Counted from the first letter of the stretch, positions 45,460-54,415 are shown. The stretch is DNA of 64,000 nucleotides from Pseudomonas fluorescens HK44 (GCF_000217955.3 NZ_AFOY02000015.1:558001-622000); one strand, 5' to 3'. Translations and numbers: made by a program. The notes: generated from the sequence alone by a model not told the origin.

Positions 45460-47207
45460 CGAGTTTTTCCCTGATCCTGATGTTGTTGCTGTTCGTACCA
45501 GAATTTACGTTTAAGCAGTTCGCCCGGCTCATCCGGGATTTTACGCAGCCATTGCTCCAGAGCCTGGCGGTGCTCGGCGTCGAAGTTGGCGTCGGCGGTG
45601 CGGATCGTCGGTGTGGTGCGTTGTTCGTTGCCCGACTCACTGCCCGGCACTTCATTATTGCCCGGTTGTGGCGGGCTGTCGGTCTGGTTTTCGCTGTTGG
45701 CGTCGTTGTGCGATTGCGCGGTTTGCGTGTCGGTCTTTTGCTCGTCACCGGTCGAGGGCTGTGTCGACGCACCCGGTGGCGGGGGTTGCTGGGGTTGCGG
45801 GTGCTCTTCGCCGTCGGTTTTATCCGGCTCGTTGGATGATGTGGGGGCTTTCTGTTTGATCAACGCTTCTACCAGCGCTTTGTTGGTCTGCGCCGGGCGT
45901 AAATCAGGTTGCAGCTCAAGGGCTTGTTCATAGGCATCGACGGCAGCTTCCAGTTCACCGCTTTTAGCCAGGGCGTTGCCGCGATTGTAGTGCGCACGGG
46001 CGTCGTTGCCTTCGGCGAAACGCTCGGCGGCAGCAGCATATTCACCGGCCTCATACAGCGCAACGCCTTGCCATTGCCGGTCCTGAAAACGCTGCGCGGC
46101 CTCCGCGGGCTGGTGTTGCTTGAGCAAATGCAGGCCCTGTTGGTCCGGGCGCAGCCAGAGATCGTTGAACTCGAAGGCGTAACTCGGTTGCGGCAGCATG
46201 AACAGCAATGGCAGGCAGAACAGCCAGCCTCGGCGTCCCGCGCAGGCCGTCAGCAGCAACAGCGGCAATAACAGCCAATAGCCCTGATCGGCCCAGGTAT
46301 CGAGGCGCAGGGTCTGGCCATCGTTACGCACGCTATGCGGGCTATCGAGCAGCCCGAGACCGCGCAGGTCGCTGTCGTCCAGTTGCGCTTGCCGGTAACG
46401 CCCCTCCATTTCGCCAGCAAAGGCTTTCAGGCTCGGCCCGTCGAGATGCGGTACGAGGATCGCGCCTTGCGCATCCTTGAGGAAACTGCCGTGTTCGTCA
46501 GCGATCGGTGCACCTTGCGGGGTGCCGATGCCGAGCATCAACCATTGCGGTTCCTGACCGCGCAGGGCCTGACGAATACCCTGGCGTTCCTGTTCGGTCA
46601 GGGATGAGCCTATCAGCAGAATCCGGCCCTGGCCGAGGGCGCCGCGGTTGAGCAATGCCAGCGCCTTGACCACGGCCAGATCGGCGCGATGACCGGCCTC
46701 GGGCATGATCGACGGCTTCAGCGCTTCCAGCAGGTTGCGACTGGTGGCCAGGTCGTCCGAGAGCGGCACCAGCGTGTGCGCGCTGCCGGCATAGACGACG
46801 ATGGCGGTCTGTGCGTCGCTGCGGGCTTGCAACAGGTCGAGCAGCTTGCGCCGGGCCTGTTCAAGGCGCGTGGACGGCACGTCGGTGGCGAGCATTTCCG
46901 GGGTCAGTTCAAGCAGAACCACCAAGGGGTCGGCAGGTTTCTGCGCGGCTTGTTCGACCCGCTCCCAGCTGGGACCCAGCAGTGCCAATACCGCCAGAAT
47001 CCAGGCCAGGCCCAGGGCGACCCACGGCAACTTGCTTTCACGGCCGTTGCCACCGCTGAGCAGGGCGGCATGGAAGGCCGGCGGCAGGATCATCTGCCAG
47101 CGACCCGCGCGTTTTTTCCGGTGCCAGAGTTGCCACAGCAACCAGCCCAATAGCGGCAACAGCAGCAGCCACCAGGGGCGGAACCAATACGGCCAGAGCG
47201 CGATCAT
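45456..47207 (-). CDS. VWA-TPR membrane protein (BatB/BatC fusion)
   Basis: The product is 583 aa. Two N-terminal membrane helices precede a VWA domain (~res 90-280). A third hydrophobic block (WLLLPLLLLTAC) follows, then a TPR segment (ARAHYNRGNALAKSGELEAAVDAYEQAL, ~res 410-450) and a Pro/Gln/Asn-rich low-complexity tail. It combines BatB and BatC roles. The MIDAS position reads LLELTPEML rather than DxSxS, so metal binding by this VWA is doubtful. Confidence 0.86.
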   Translation of the reverse strand: MIALWPYWFRPWWLLLLPLLGWLLWQLWHRKKRAGRWQMILPPAFHAALLSGGNGRESKLPWVALGLAWILAVLALLGPSWERVEQAAQKPADPLVVLLELTPEMLATDVPSTRLEQARRKLLDLLQARSDAQTAIVVYAGSAHTLVPLSDDLATSRNLLEALKPSIMPEAGHRADLAVVKALALLNRGALGQGRILLIGSSLTEQERQGIRQALRGQEPQWLMLGIGTPQGAPIADEHGSFLKDAQGAILVPHLDGPSLKAFAGEMEGRYRQAQLDDSDLRGLGLLDSPHSVRNDGQTLRLDTWADQGYWLLLPLLLLTACAGRRGWLFCLPLLFMLPQPSYAFEFNDLWLRPDQQGLHLLKQHQPAEAAQRFQDRQWQGVALYEAGEYAAAAERFAEGNDARAHYNRGNALAKSGELEAAVDAYEQALELQPDLRPAQTNKALVEALIKQKAPTSSNEPDKTDGEEHPQPQQPPPPGASTQPSTGDEQKTDTQTAQSHNDANSENQTDSPPQPGNNEVPGSESGNEQRTTPTIRTADANFDAEHRQALEQWLRKIPDEPGELLKRKFWYEQQQHQDQGKTR

Positions 47208-48280
47208 CGGCGCCTCCGCAGACGCAGGCGTTTAAGCCGCTGATGCCAGTCAGGGTGCTGTTGCAGAAAATGTTCCTTGGTGAAAAAACGTTGCAGCGGA
47301 TTGTCGGGCCAGCGTTCGCGGATCACCAGCAACAGGCTCATCAGCAACGCGCCAGCCAGCGGCCAGTTGTACAGCGCTTGCGCCGGGCGCGCCTGGGTCG
47401 GCTGTTGGGTCACGGGTTCCAGTTGATCGAGGGTCTTCTTGATCTCCAGCAATTCCTTGCCATCACGCGCACGGAAGTAGCGCCCGCCAGTAGCCTCGGC
47501 GATAGCTTTCAAGGCGGGTTCATCAAGGTCCATGGTCGGATTGCCCGCCAGAAAAGCCAGGGAGCCAGCTTGCTCCGGATCGGCGCCAATGCCGATCGGG
47601 TAGATTTTCACGCCTTCTTCGGCAGCCAGTCTTGCCGCGGTCAGCGGATCGATTTCACCGCCATTGTTGGCGCCATCGGTGACCAGAATCAGCACGCGGC
47701 TTTGCGCCGGGCGTTGGCGCAAGCGCTTCAAGGCCAGGCCGATGGCATCGCCAATAGCGGTGTTCTTGCCGGCGATGCCGATCCGCGCTTCGTCAAGCCA
47801 GATGCGCACGGTGCGCCGGTCGAACGTCAGCGGTGCTTGCAGAAACGCCTGGCTGCCGAACAGGATCAGGCCGACGCGATCACCGTCGCGCCCTTCAAGG
47901 AAGTCGCCAAGCAAGTGTTTGACCAGTGTCAGGCGGCTGACGTCTTCGTCTTGCCACTCCATGTCGGGGAAATCCATGGAGCCGGAAACGTCGACGGCCA
48001 CCAGCAGGTCGCGTCCGCTGGCGGCTATCGGCAGCGGTTCGCCGAGCCACTGCGGGCGTGCGGCGGCAATCAACAGCAGCAGCCAGAGCAGGATGAACGG
48101 TGCTTGCTGGCGCCAGGCCGGCAGGTTGGCACGGGCGCGACGTCGGGCCAGGCCTTCAAGGTCGCTGAGAAAGCTGACCTTGAGTGCCGGTTCGCCGCTG
48201 TCGGCGACCGGCAGCACAATCCGCATCAGCCACGGCAGTGGCAGCAGGGCGAAGATCCATGGCCAGGCGAACTCAAACAT
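47204..48280 (-). CDS. batA: VWA-domain membrane protein BatA
   Basis: The product is 358 aa. Hydrophobic helices flank a VWA domain with an intact MIDAS: DVSGSMDFPD, plus VTDGANNGGEID. A C-terminal membrane helix follows (NWPLAGALLMSLLLV). It anchors in the inner membrane with the VWA domain in the periplasm or cytosol, as in other Bat operons. It overlaps both neighbours by a few bases, indicating tight coupling. Confidence 0.88.
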   Translation of the reverse strand: MFEFAWPWIFALLPLPWLMRIVLPVADSGEPALKVSFLSDLEGLARRRARANLPAWRQQAPFILLWLLLLIAAARPQWLGEPLPIAASGRDLLVAVDVSGSMDFPDMEWQDEDVSRLTLVKHLLGDFLEGRDGDRVGLILFGSQAFLQAPLTFDRRTVRIWLDEARIGIAGKNTAIGDAIGLALKRLRQRPAQSRVLILVTDGANNGGEIDPLTAARLAAEEGVKIYPIGIGADPEQAGSLAFLAGNPTMDLDEPALKAIAEATGGRYFRARDGKELLEIKKTLDQLEPVTQQPTQARPAQALYNWPLAGALLMSLLLVIRERWPDNPLQRFFTKEHFLQQHPDWHQRLKRLRLRRRR

Positions 48281-48767
48281 GTTTGCGAATCCAGGTGTCG
48301 ACGGCTTGTGTCAGGCCGGCGATGGCCTTGTCGTCGAGTTTGCATTCCGGTTTGTAGGCACCTTCAACCAGGATCATCCAACGGGTCAGGCCGGCAGCCG
48401 GGCAACGGTTATCGAGAAACGCCAGCCATTTACGACCGTTAAGGGTGTGGCTCTGGCTGTAGGGGTAATGGTTGCGGCACAGACGCTTGAGCAGCCCGTT
48501 GAGTTGCTGCAACCAGGCGCCGGCGGGCGCGCCGTCATAGGGTTTGGGCATTTGCGCCAGTTCCGCCAGAGCCGCCAGTCGCACCGGGTCCAGCGGCTGT
48601 TCGGCGCGCACGGTAGAACGCTTGACGGGAATAAAGCGGCGTAGCTGCCACAGGCCAAAGCCGATCAGTGGCAGCAGCACCAATAGCAGCCACCAGCCCG
48701 GCGCCGGCGGCCAGAACTCGATGGGCGGTGGAGTCATCAGCGGTTGCAGTTGATCGAGGCTGTTCAT
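48273..48767 (-). CDS. DUF4381 membrane protein
   Basis: The product is 164 aa. A short N-terminal LDQLQPLMTPPPIEFWPPAPGWW motif and one membrane helix (LLVLLPLIGFGLWQL) precede a helical cytosolic domain (GAWLQQLNGLLKRLC, NGRKWLAFLDNRC). This is the typical small partner encoded between DUF58 and BatA genes. It overlaps the DUF58 stop and batA start. Confidence 0.87.
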   Translation of the reverse strand: MNSLDQLQPLMTPPPIEFWPPAPGWWLLLVLLPLIGFGLWQLRRFIPVKRSTVRAEQPLDPVRLAALAELAQMPKPYDGAPAGAWLQQLNGLLKRLCRNHYPYSQSHTLNGRKWLAFLDNRCPAAGLTRWMILVEGAYKPECKLDDKAIAGLTQAVDTWIRKHV

Positions 48768-49708
48768 TGGCTTTTACCCGGACGCTGCGGGTTCAGGTAT
48801 TCACGCAATTGTTCGACCATCTCGCTTTGAGTGCTCAGGGGCATTAACAGCACGCGCAGTTTCTGCGCGAGCAATTCCCAGCGGGCGATGCGGGCTTCGG
48901 CCTGGGCGCGATAACTTTGGCGCAGGTCGAAGTTCAGCGTGTCGAGTTCAAGTTGAGCCCCACGCTCGGCGAAACGCAGCAAACCGGCAGCGGGCAGGGC
49001 ATGGTCCAGAGGGTCGGAGACTGGCAATAACAGCAAATCACAGTGCCGCGACAGCAGGCTCAGTTGCTGCTCGGCGCCCTCGGACAAGGCGCGCTCGTCG
49101 CAGATCACGATCACCAGGCTCCCGGGGCGCAGCACTTCGCGCGCGCGGCGCAGGGCCATTCCGAGGCTGTCGCGATCCGGCTCGCTTTCGGTCGTGAGGG
49201 ACTGGTTGACCCGCACCATGCGGTTGAGCAATTGCAGCAGGCTTTGCTTGCTGCGCCGGGGTTTGATTTCGTAGTGCTCGTTGTCGCCGTACACCAGCCC
49301 GCCAACACGGTCGTTATGTCCCAGTGCAGCCCAACCGATCAGGCTCGCGGCTTGCGCGGCCAACACCGATTTGAACATCAGCCCCGAGCCGAAAAACAGC
49401 CGGCGACTTTGCTCGACCATGATGAAAATCGGCCGCTCGCGCTCTTCGTGAAACAGCTTGGTGTGCGGTTCCTGGGTGCGTGCGGTGACGCGCCAGTCGA
49501 TGGTTCGCACATCGTCGCCAGCCTGATAGACCCGCACCTGATCGAAGTCCACGCCACGCCCGCGCAGCTTGGAGTGGTGCAGGCCAATCAGCGGGCTGCG
49601 TTGGCTCGGCGTGGAAAACAACTGCACCTCGCGCACGCGATGGCGCATCTCGATCAGCTCGGAGAGGCTGACACGGATACCCGGTTCGGGCGCAAGCGGC
49701 TTGTTCAT
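48764..49708 (-). CDS. DUF58 family protein
   Basis: The product is 314 aa. The DUF58 hallmark GRGVDFDQVRVYQAGDDVR followed by IDWRVTARTQEPHTKLFHEERERPI is present, leading into a VWA-like fold. It is the second gene of the operon after moxR. The ATG at 49708 lies 5 bp past the moxR stop; a TTG at 49717 overlapping the moxR stop is an alternative. Confidence 0.88.
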   Translation of the reverse strand: MNKPLAPEPGIRVSLSELIEMRHRVREVQLFSTPSQRSPLIGLHHSKLRGRGVDFDQVRVYQAGDDVRTIDWRVTARTQEPHTKLFHEERERPIFIMVEQSRRLFFGSGLMFKSVLAAQAASLIGWAALGHNDRVGGLVYGDNEHYEIKPRRSKQSLLQLLNRMVRVNQSLTTESEPDRDSLGMALRRAREVLRPGSLVIVICDERALSEGAEQQLSLLSRHCDLLLLPVSDPLDHALPAAGLLRFAERGAQLELDTLNFDLRQSYRAQAEARIARWELLAQKLRVLLMPLSTQSEMVEQLREYLNPQRPGKSQ

Positions 49709-49713
49709 CGGGG

Positions 49714-50673
49714 TCAAGCGACGGCAACGACGTCGAGAATCCGCTGGACCACACGGTCCTGGTCAATGCCAGCGGCTTCGGCTTCGAAGGAAAGAATGAT
49801 GCGATGGCGCAACACGTCGAACAGCACCGCTTGAATGTCTTCGGGGCTGACGAAATCACGACCGGCCAGCCAGGCGTGAGCGCGGGCGCAGCGGTCGAGG
49901 GCGATGGAGCCGCGCGGGCTGGCGCCATAGGCAATCCACTCGGACATTTCCGGGTCGAACTTGCCCGGCGTGCGGGTCGCCATGACCAACTGCACCAGGT
50001 ATTCCTCCACGGCGTCGGCCATGTACAAACCGAGGATTTCCTTGCGCGCGGCAAAAATCGCTTGTTGGCTGATACGGCGCTCGGGCTTGGTTTCGCCGTG
50101 CAGCGCTTCACCGCGGGCCTGTTGCAGGATGCGTCGCTCGACGGCGGCGTCCGGGAAACCGATTTTGACGTGCATCAGGAAACGGTCGAGCTGGGCTTCA
50201 GGCAGCGGGTAGGTGCCTTCCTGCTCGATCGGGTTCTGGGTCGCCATGACCAGAAACAGCGGCGACAGCTCATACGTGCTGCGGCCCACGCTGACCTGCC
50301 GTTCGCCCATGGCTTCGAGCAAGGCCGACTGGACCTTGGCCGGCGCCCGGTTGATTTCGTCGGCCAGCACCAGGTTATGGAAAATCGGCCCCTGCTGGAA
50401 CACGAAACTGCCGGTTTCCGGGCGGTAGATCTCGGTGCCGGTGATGTCGGCAGGCAGCAGGTCGGGTGTGAACTGGATGCGATGGAATTGTGCTTCGATA
50501 CCTTCGGCAAGCTCTTTGATGGCCTTGGTCTTGGCCAGGCCAGGGGCGCCTTCGACCAGCATGTGGCCGTCAGCGAGCAGAGCGATGAGCAACCGCTCGA
50601 TGAGTTTTTCCTGGCCGAGAATCTGCGTTGAAAGAAAGGTTCGCAGCGCAAGCAGCGCTTCACGATGTTCCAT
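49714..50673 (-). CDS. MoxR-family AAA+ ATPase
   Basis: The product is 319 aa. Walker A EGAPGLAKTKAIKELA, Walker B/sensor VLADEINRAPAKVQSALLEAM, sensor 1 LVMATQNPIEQEGTYPLPEAQLDRF and the C-terminal lid are present. It is a chaperone-like ATPase that acts with VWA proteins and opens the six-gene operon. An untranslated 280-bp stretch upstream (50674-50953) contains a REP and presumably the operon promoter. Confidence 0.92.
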   Translation of the reverse strand: MEHREALLALRTFLSTQILGQEKLIERLLIALLADGHMLVEGAPGLAKTKAIKELAEGIEAQFHRIQFTPDLLPADITGTEIYRPETGSFVFQQGPIFHNLVLADEINRAPAKVQSALLEAMGERQVSVGRSTYELSPLFLVMATQNPIEQEGTYPLPEAQLDRFLMHVKIGFPDAAVERRILQQARGEALHGETKPERRISQQAIFAARKEILGLYMADAVEEYLVQLVMATRTPGKFDPEMSEWIAYGASPRGSIALDRCARAHAWLAGRDFVSPEDIQAVLFDVLRHRIILSFEAEAAGIDQDRVVQRILDVVAVA

Positions 50674-50869
50674 CGATGACTGTTCCTGGAGAGGGTGAGC
50701 AAAGGCGTCCGAATAACGCCAGGGCTGGGGGCGATACTTTAATCCATCACGGGGGGTGGAGACTAACGGCGATCAGGGAATTTTTGGGTTTTGTGGGCCG
50801 GTTTGGGGGATATTCGGGTTTTTTGCTGTGTAGAGCCTGAATCAGCGCTGTTTTGCACACGGCCTGTTG

Positions 50870-50928
50870 GCGCATGGTTTGCCGGCGATGGCGATCTGAC
50901 GGGTGTCATCGCTGGCAAACCGTGCGCC
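50870..50928. repeat. REP-type palindrome upstream of moxR
   Basis: Arms GCGCATGGTTTGCCGGCGATG and CATCGCTGGCAAACCGTGCGC form a ~20-bp imperfect stem (two mismatches), between the divergently placed moxR start and the autotransporter 3' end. Confidence 0.7.
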
Positions 50929-50953
50929 TACGGTTCGCAGATCTTCCTGATGG

Positions 50954-52018
50954 TCACCAACGCATCCGTATCCCGAGGCTGCCGATCAACCCATTCAAGT
51001 CGTTGTTGGTGGTCGCGCTGTTGTAATCGCCGCTGACATACAGGCTGACGGAGGGCGTGACCCTGGCCACCAGCCCCAGTCCCAGTTCTATCGAGGACGA
51101 GTTCCGGCTGCTGCTGAGTTTGTCGACCTGACCGAGGGTCACGGTGTCGCTGGTATTGACCGTGTGCCAGAAGTTGGTACGGACATAGGGTTCGATCGGC
51201 AGGCCCTTGATGTCATAACTGCCTTTCAAGCTGGCACCGACCCTGCCGCTCCAGGACGTCAGGTCGCTGGATGAGGCATTGCCGCTACCGGCATAGGGGG
51301 TGTCCAGGGAAATACGCTGGTTGATCAACTCCGCCTGGGGTTCGATGACCCAGTTTTCGCTGATGCCGATGGGGAACCCGCCTTCCACCGAGAGGGTCAT
51401 GGCGCTGCCTTCGGCGGTCTGTCGCTGGCCCCGATCATTGACGTTGTAGCCATTGATCCGACCACCACTGGCGGTCAAGTCCAAATGCCAGCCGCGTGCG
51501 CCGGTCAGGCTCCAATAGGCGCCAAGATTAGGGCCTTGCACGTTTAGGGTGTTGTTCGGGTCAACAATGGCAGAGCTGATCAACAGGCCATTGCCATTGC
51601 CCTGAAACTGGTTGGTACCGCCCACCAGACCAACGCGTTGGGTGCTGCCGCCGCTGCTTTGCAGGGTAATCAATGCCGGGCCTCTGAGTTCGGAGTCGGT
51701 CGTGCCGGAAAACGGTGAGCCAAGGATGTCGCGCTCCGCGCTCCTAGCGGGCTGGCCGTAGACCCGATCCCAGGCAGAAGGAGCGGCTTGCTCGACTGTC
51801 AGCAACTGGTTATCAAGACCGGGATTGTGGATGAAGCGGATGCTGTTACTCGTATCAGGCGTCGGCAGGGTGAGCGTGGGGACATCTTGCTGATACCAGG
51901 GGGTGACCTCGTCCTCGACTGACGACGCCTGTACCTTCATGGAAGTGCACAGCACCAGTGAGGTGGAAACGGTGTACAGAGTAATTTTGATCTCGTGTTG
52001 GATGAGGGAGGTGTTCAT
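50954..52018 (-). CDS. Autotransporter beta-barrel domain protein lacking a long passenger
   Basis: The product is 354 aa. An N-terminal export signal (res ~1-32) is followed by a short linker and a C-terminal autotransporter barrel (~280 residues). The barrel has alternating aromatic strands (GAYWSLTGARGWHLDLTASGG, WVIEPQAELINQ, IEPYVRTNFWHTV) and a terminal GIRMRW suited to Bam recognition. The usual large passenger is absent, leaving only ~70 residues. It may be truncated or a stand-alone barrel. Confidence 0.82.
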   Translation of the reverse strand: MNTSLIQHEIKITLYTVSTSLVLCTSMKVQASSVEDEVTPWYQQDVPTLTLPTPDTSNSIRFIHNPGLDNQLLTVEQAAPSAWDRVYGQPARSAERDILGSPFSGTTDSELRGPALITLQSSGGSTQRVGLVGGTNQFQGNGNGLLISSAIVDPNNTLNVQGPNLGAYWSLTGARGWHLDLTASGGRINGYNVNDRGQRQTAEGSAMTLSVEGGFPIGISENWVIEPQAELINQRISLDTPYAGSGNASSSDLTSWSGRVGASLKGSYDIKGLPIEPYVRTNFWHTVNTSDTVTLGQVDKLSSSRNSSSIELGLGLVARVTPSVSLYVSGDYNSATTNNDLNGLIGSLGIRMRW

Positions 52019-52640
52019 GGAGGTCTACCTTGCAATCGCATGCCATGACTCTGTTTGGCGTCTCTCCTACCCCGAATGAGGGGCGACCGATTTCATTGAG
52101 GCAAACCCCGCCGGCCCGTTTTAACGGGTTTCCGGGGCTTGCCCCAGAAGGTAATTCCGGGGGTAGTAACGTTTAGCTAAGAAGACCGTTGGCGTTGCGT
52201 CAAGAAATTGAACGATGAGTGGTATGGCTAATTTAGGCGTTGCAACTGACTGATTTTTGGTAATTATCTAAGTTGTTGTTTATCTGGGGAATCGTATTTT
52301 TGACGTCAAATCAGCGGTGTTTTTTACGTCAAAAAGGTTTTGATGCCAAGGCATGAGTCGTGCTGCGAGAGGCTTTTCTTGGGGGGCATCCTCCGAACGG
52401 CTTGACATTAATAATAAGAAATCTACCCGCTCGCTATGTTTCAGTGAATGCCGAGTCGTGCAAGCAGCTAATACATCAATGTTCATGTGTTGATGTGGCT
52501 GTAGGAAGAAAATTACGTAATTTCGAGAAGAGTCTTAAGTTGAATCAGGATTGGTAGTTCGTTGGCTGTGCGTAAGTTCTGAAATTTAGATATTTTCTTT
52601 GCGAGAATTTTTTATCTGTACTAGTTTCGAATAGTTATTT
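52019..52640. other. AT-rich gene-free stretch at accessory patch boundary
   Basis: No convincing gene is seen in ~620 bp; short frames here lack ribosome sites and similarity. A GC hairpin (52105-52138, CCCCG...CGGGG) lies near the autotransporter promoter. A 10-bp exact inverted repeat TTTTTGACGT/ACGTCAAAAA is at 52297-52306 and 52326-52335. The composition is visibly lower in GC than the chromosome around it, suggesting acquired DNA. Confidence 0.7.
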
Positions 52641-52668
52641 AAAAAACAGCCCCTTTCAGGAGGGGCTG
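52641..52668 (-). terminator. Intrinsic terminator of the proS-like gene
   Basis: Read on the minus strand, the stem CAGCCCCT/AGGGGCTG (positions 52661-52668 and 52647-52654) is followed by six T (complement of 52641-52646). It lies 15 bp past the stop codon. A strong rho-independent terminator, showing the gene is a single transcription unit. Confidence 0.9.
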
Positions 52669-52682
52669 GTCATGATCAAGGA

Positions 52683-54173
52683 TTAATACGATTTCGCGTA
52701 AAGAGCCCACGTATTGGTTGGCTTTCCAGTGAATAAACAGGTTGCTGTAGCCTTGGGTTGAACCAAGGGGATGCAGCGGACTGTTACGCCGAACTCTCCA
52801 ATGGCCTTTTCAACTTCTTCGTCCTCAATGAACGGCGCTAGAACGAAAGCATTCGAATTGTCTTTTTGTTTGAAGGCTTTCTTGAAGTCTTCAAGGCTGG
52901 TCACTGTTTTGGTGTGTTCGGAAAGTTTTGATTTTGCACGGTCCAGCATAGACTTCTGAATGGTAAGTAGTGTGCTAGTAATTTCTTTTGAAAAGGTATC
53001 GTAGTTAATTTTCATAATGCTCTTGGCGTTGTCTCTGCAAGAATAAGAGACCATGTTTTGTTCGAGTTCCTTTGTCCCGATTTCCACACGAACAGGCACG
53101 CCGCGCTTTATGTGATACCACTTTTTCTCGCTACCATTCATCTCGCGTTTATCGACACTAACTCTGAGGTTCTGTCCCTTGATTTTCTTGCGTGAGATCT
53201 TCTTTTTCAAATCATCGCAGTAAGCATGGATAGCTTCGGCATCCTGCTCATTGCCAACTATCGGAACGATGATGATCTGCGTTGGTGCTACCAACGGCGG
53301 TATCACCAGTCCATCGTCGTCTCCGTGGGCCATGATCATGGCACCAATCAATCGCGTGGAAACGCCCCATGAGGTTGTCCAGGCAAGTTCCTTGATCCCT
53401 TCCTTGTTGACGAAACGAATGTCCGAGGCCTCGGCGAAGTTTTGACCTAAAAAATGCGAGGTCCCGGCCTGCAAAGCCTTGCCGTCCTGCATCATCGCTT
53501 CAATGGTGTAGGTACTGACGGCACCCGGAAATCTTTCCCATGAACACTTTTCACCCTTGATAACCGGTATGGCCAGATGGTCGACGGTGAAACGCTCATA
53601 GATATCGAGCATCTTTAATGTCTCGTCCAGGGCCTCTGATTTGGACGCATGAGCGGTATGGCCTTCCTGCCACAGGAACTCCGACGTTCTGAGGAAGATC
53701 CTTGGACGCATTTCCCAGCGGAGCACATTGGCCCACTGATTGATAAGCAAGGGTAAGTCTCGGTAGCTTTGCACCCACCTTGAAAACGAGGCGCCGATAA
53801 CTGTTTCGCTGGTGGGTCTTATGATGAGTGGTTCTTCCAGTTCACCGGCAGGGATTAATTTTCCATTGGCTGATTGTTCGAGTCGATGATGGGTTACAAC
53901 TGCACACTCTTTGGCAAAACCATCTACATGCTCTGCTTCTTTTTGAAGGAAGGATAATGGGATTAAAAGTGGAAAATATGCGTTCGCATGCCCTGATTTT
54001 TTGAATTTCTGATCAAGTTCTCGCTGAATCTGTTCCCAGATTCCATAGCCCCAAGGGCGAATGACCATACAGCCTCTAACGGGAGAATTTTCAGCAAGTT
54101 CAGCTTGGCTGACGACTTGTTGATACCATTCCGAAAAGTTTTCATTTCTTGTAGGCGATATCGCGTTTTTCAT
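52683..54173 (-). CDS. proS: Prolyl-tRNA synthetase, archaeal/eukaryotic type (extra copy)
   Basis: The product is 496 aa. The class II core is complete: motif 1 region RPWGYGIWEQIQRELD, motif 2 LPLLINQWANVLRWE with EFLWQEGHTAHA, motif 3 SWGVSTRLIGAMIMAHGDDDG. An anticodon-binding domain follows (APTQIIIVPI), and the chain ends in the Tyr typical of this subtype. It lacks the bacterial INS editing insert, so it is the ProS type 3 form rather than the ~570-aa enzyme normal in Pseudomonas. Zinc-domain cysteines are mostly lost. Low GC, own terminator and a good GAGG site indicate a transferred, expressed gene. Confidence 0.92.
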   Translation of the reverse strand: MKNAISPTRNENFSEWYQQVVSQAELAENSPVRGCMVIRPWGYGIWEQIQRELDQKFKKSGHANAYFPLLIPLSFLQKEAEHVDGFAKECAVVTHHRLEQSANGKLIPAGELEEPLIIRPTSETVIGASFSRWVQSYRDLPLLINQWANVLRWEMRPRIFLRTSEFLWQEGHTAHASKSEALDETLKMLDIYERFTVDHLAIPVIKGEKCSWERFPGAVSTYTIEAMMQDGKALQAGTSHFLGQNFAEASDIRFVNKEGIKELAWTTSWGVSTRLIGAMIMAHGDDDGLVIPPLVAPTQIIIVPIVGNEQDAEAIHAYCDDLKKKISRKKIKGQNLRVSVDKREMNGSEKKWYHIKRGVPVRVEIGTKELEQNMVSYSCRDNAKSIMKINYDTFSKEITSTLLTIQKSMLDRAKSKLSEHTKTVTSLEDFKKAFKQKDNSNAFVLAPFIEDEEVEKAIGEFGVTVRCIPLVQPKATATCLFTGKPTNTWALYAKSY

Positions 54174-54390
54174 AATGCCTCGGGCCTAGAAAAGGTTGCG
54201 TGTGATTTTGGATCTCGTGTTGTGTAGACGTATGTATATTTTTTGGAGGTTAGAATTTCAAGTGTTCATGTTTTTGTTTGGTGATTTCGGAAATTTCTTT
54301 CAGACAAATCTGCTTTTTGACGGGAGGGGCGCGCTTAAAGATGTGGTTCATTCTGCAATCAGGATCGTTTGCAGTAACGGCGTTTTTCAA
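54174..54390. other. AT-rich upstream region of proS
   Basis: There is no gene. The stretch is AT-rich with poly-T runs and presumably holds the proS promoter on the minus strand. The IS3 element starts at its right side. Confidence 0.6.
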
Positions 54391-54415
54391 GGTAGTTGTC
54401 GCGTCAACCGTCTAA

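Noticed and set aside
52280..52486. 68-aa minus-strand frame in the AT-rich stretch
   Set aside because: No ribosome site, no signal or domain, and it spans ordinary AT-rich DNA; treated as chance.
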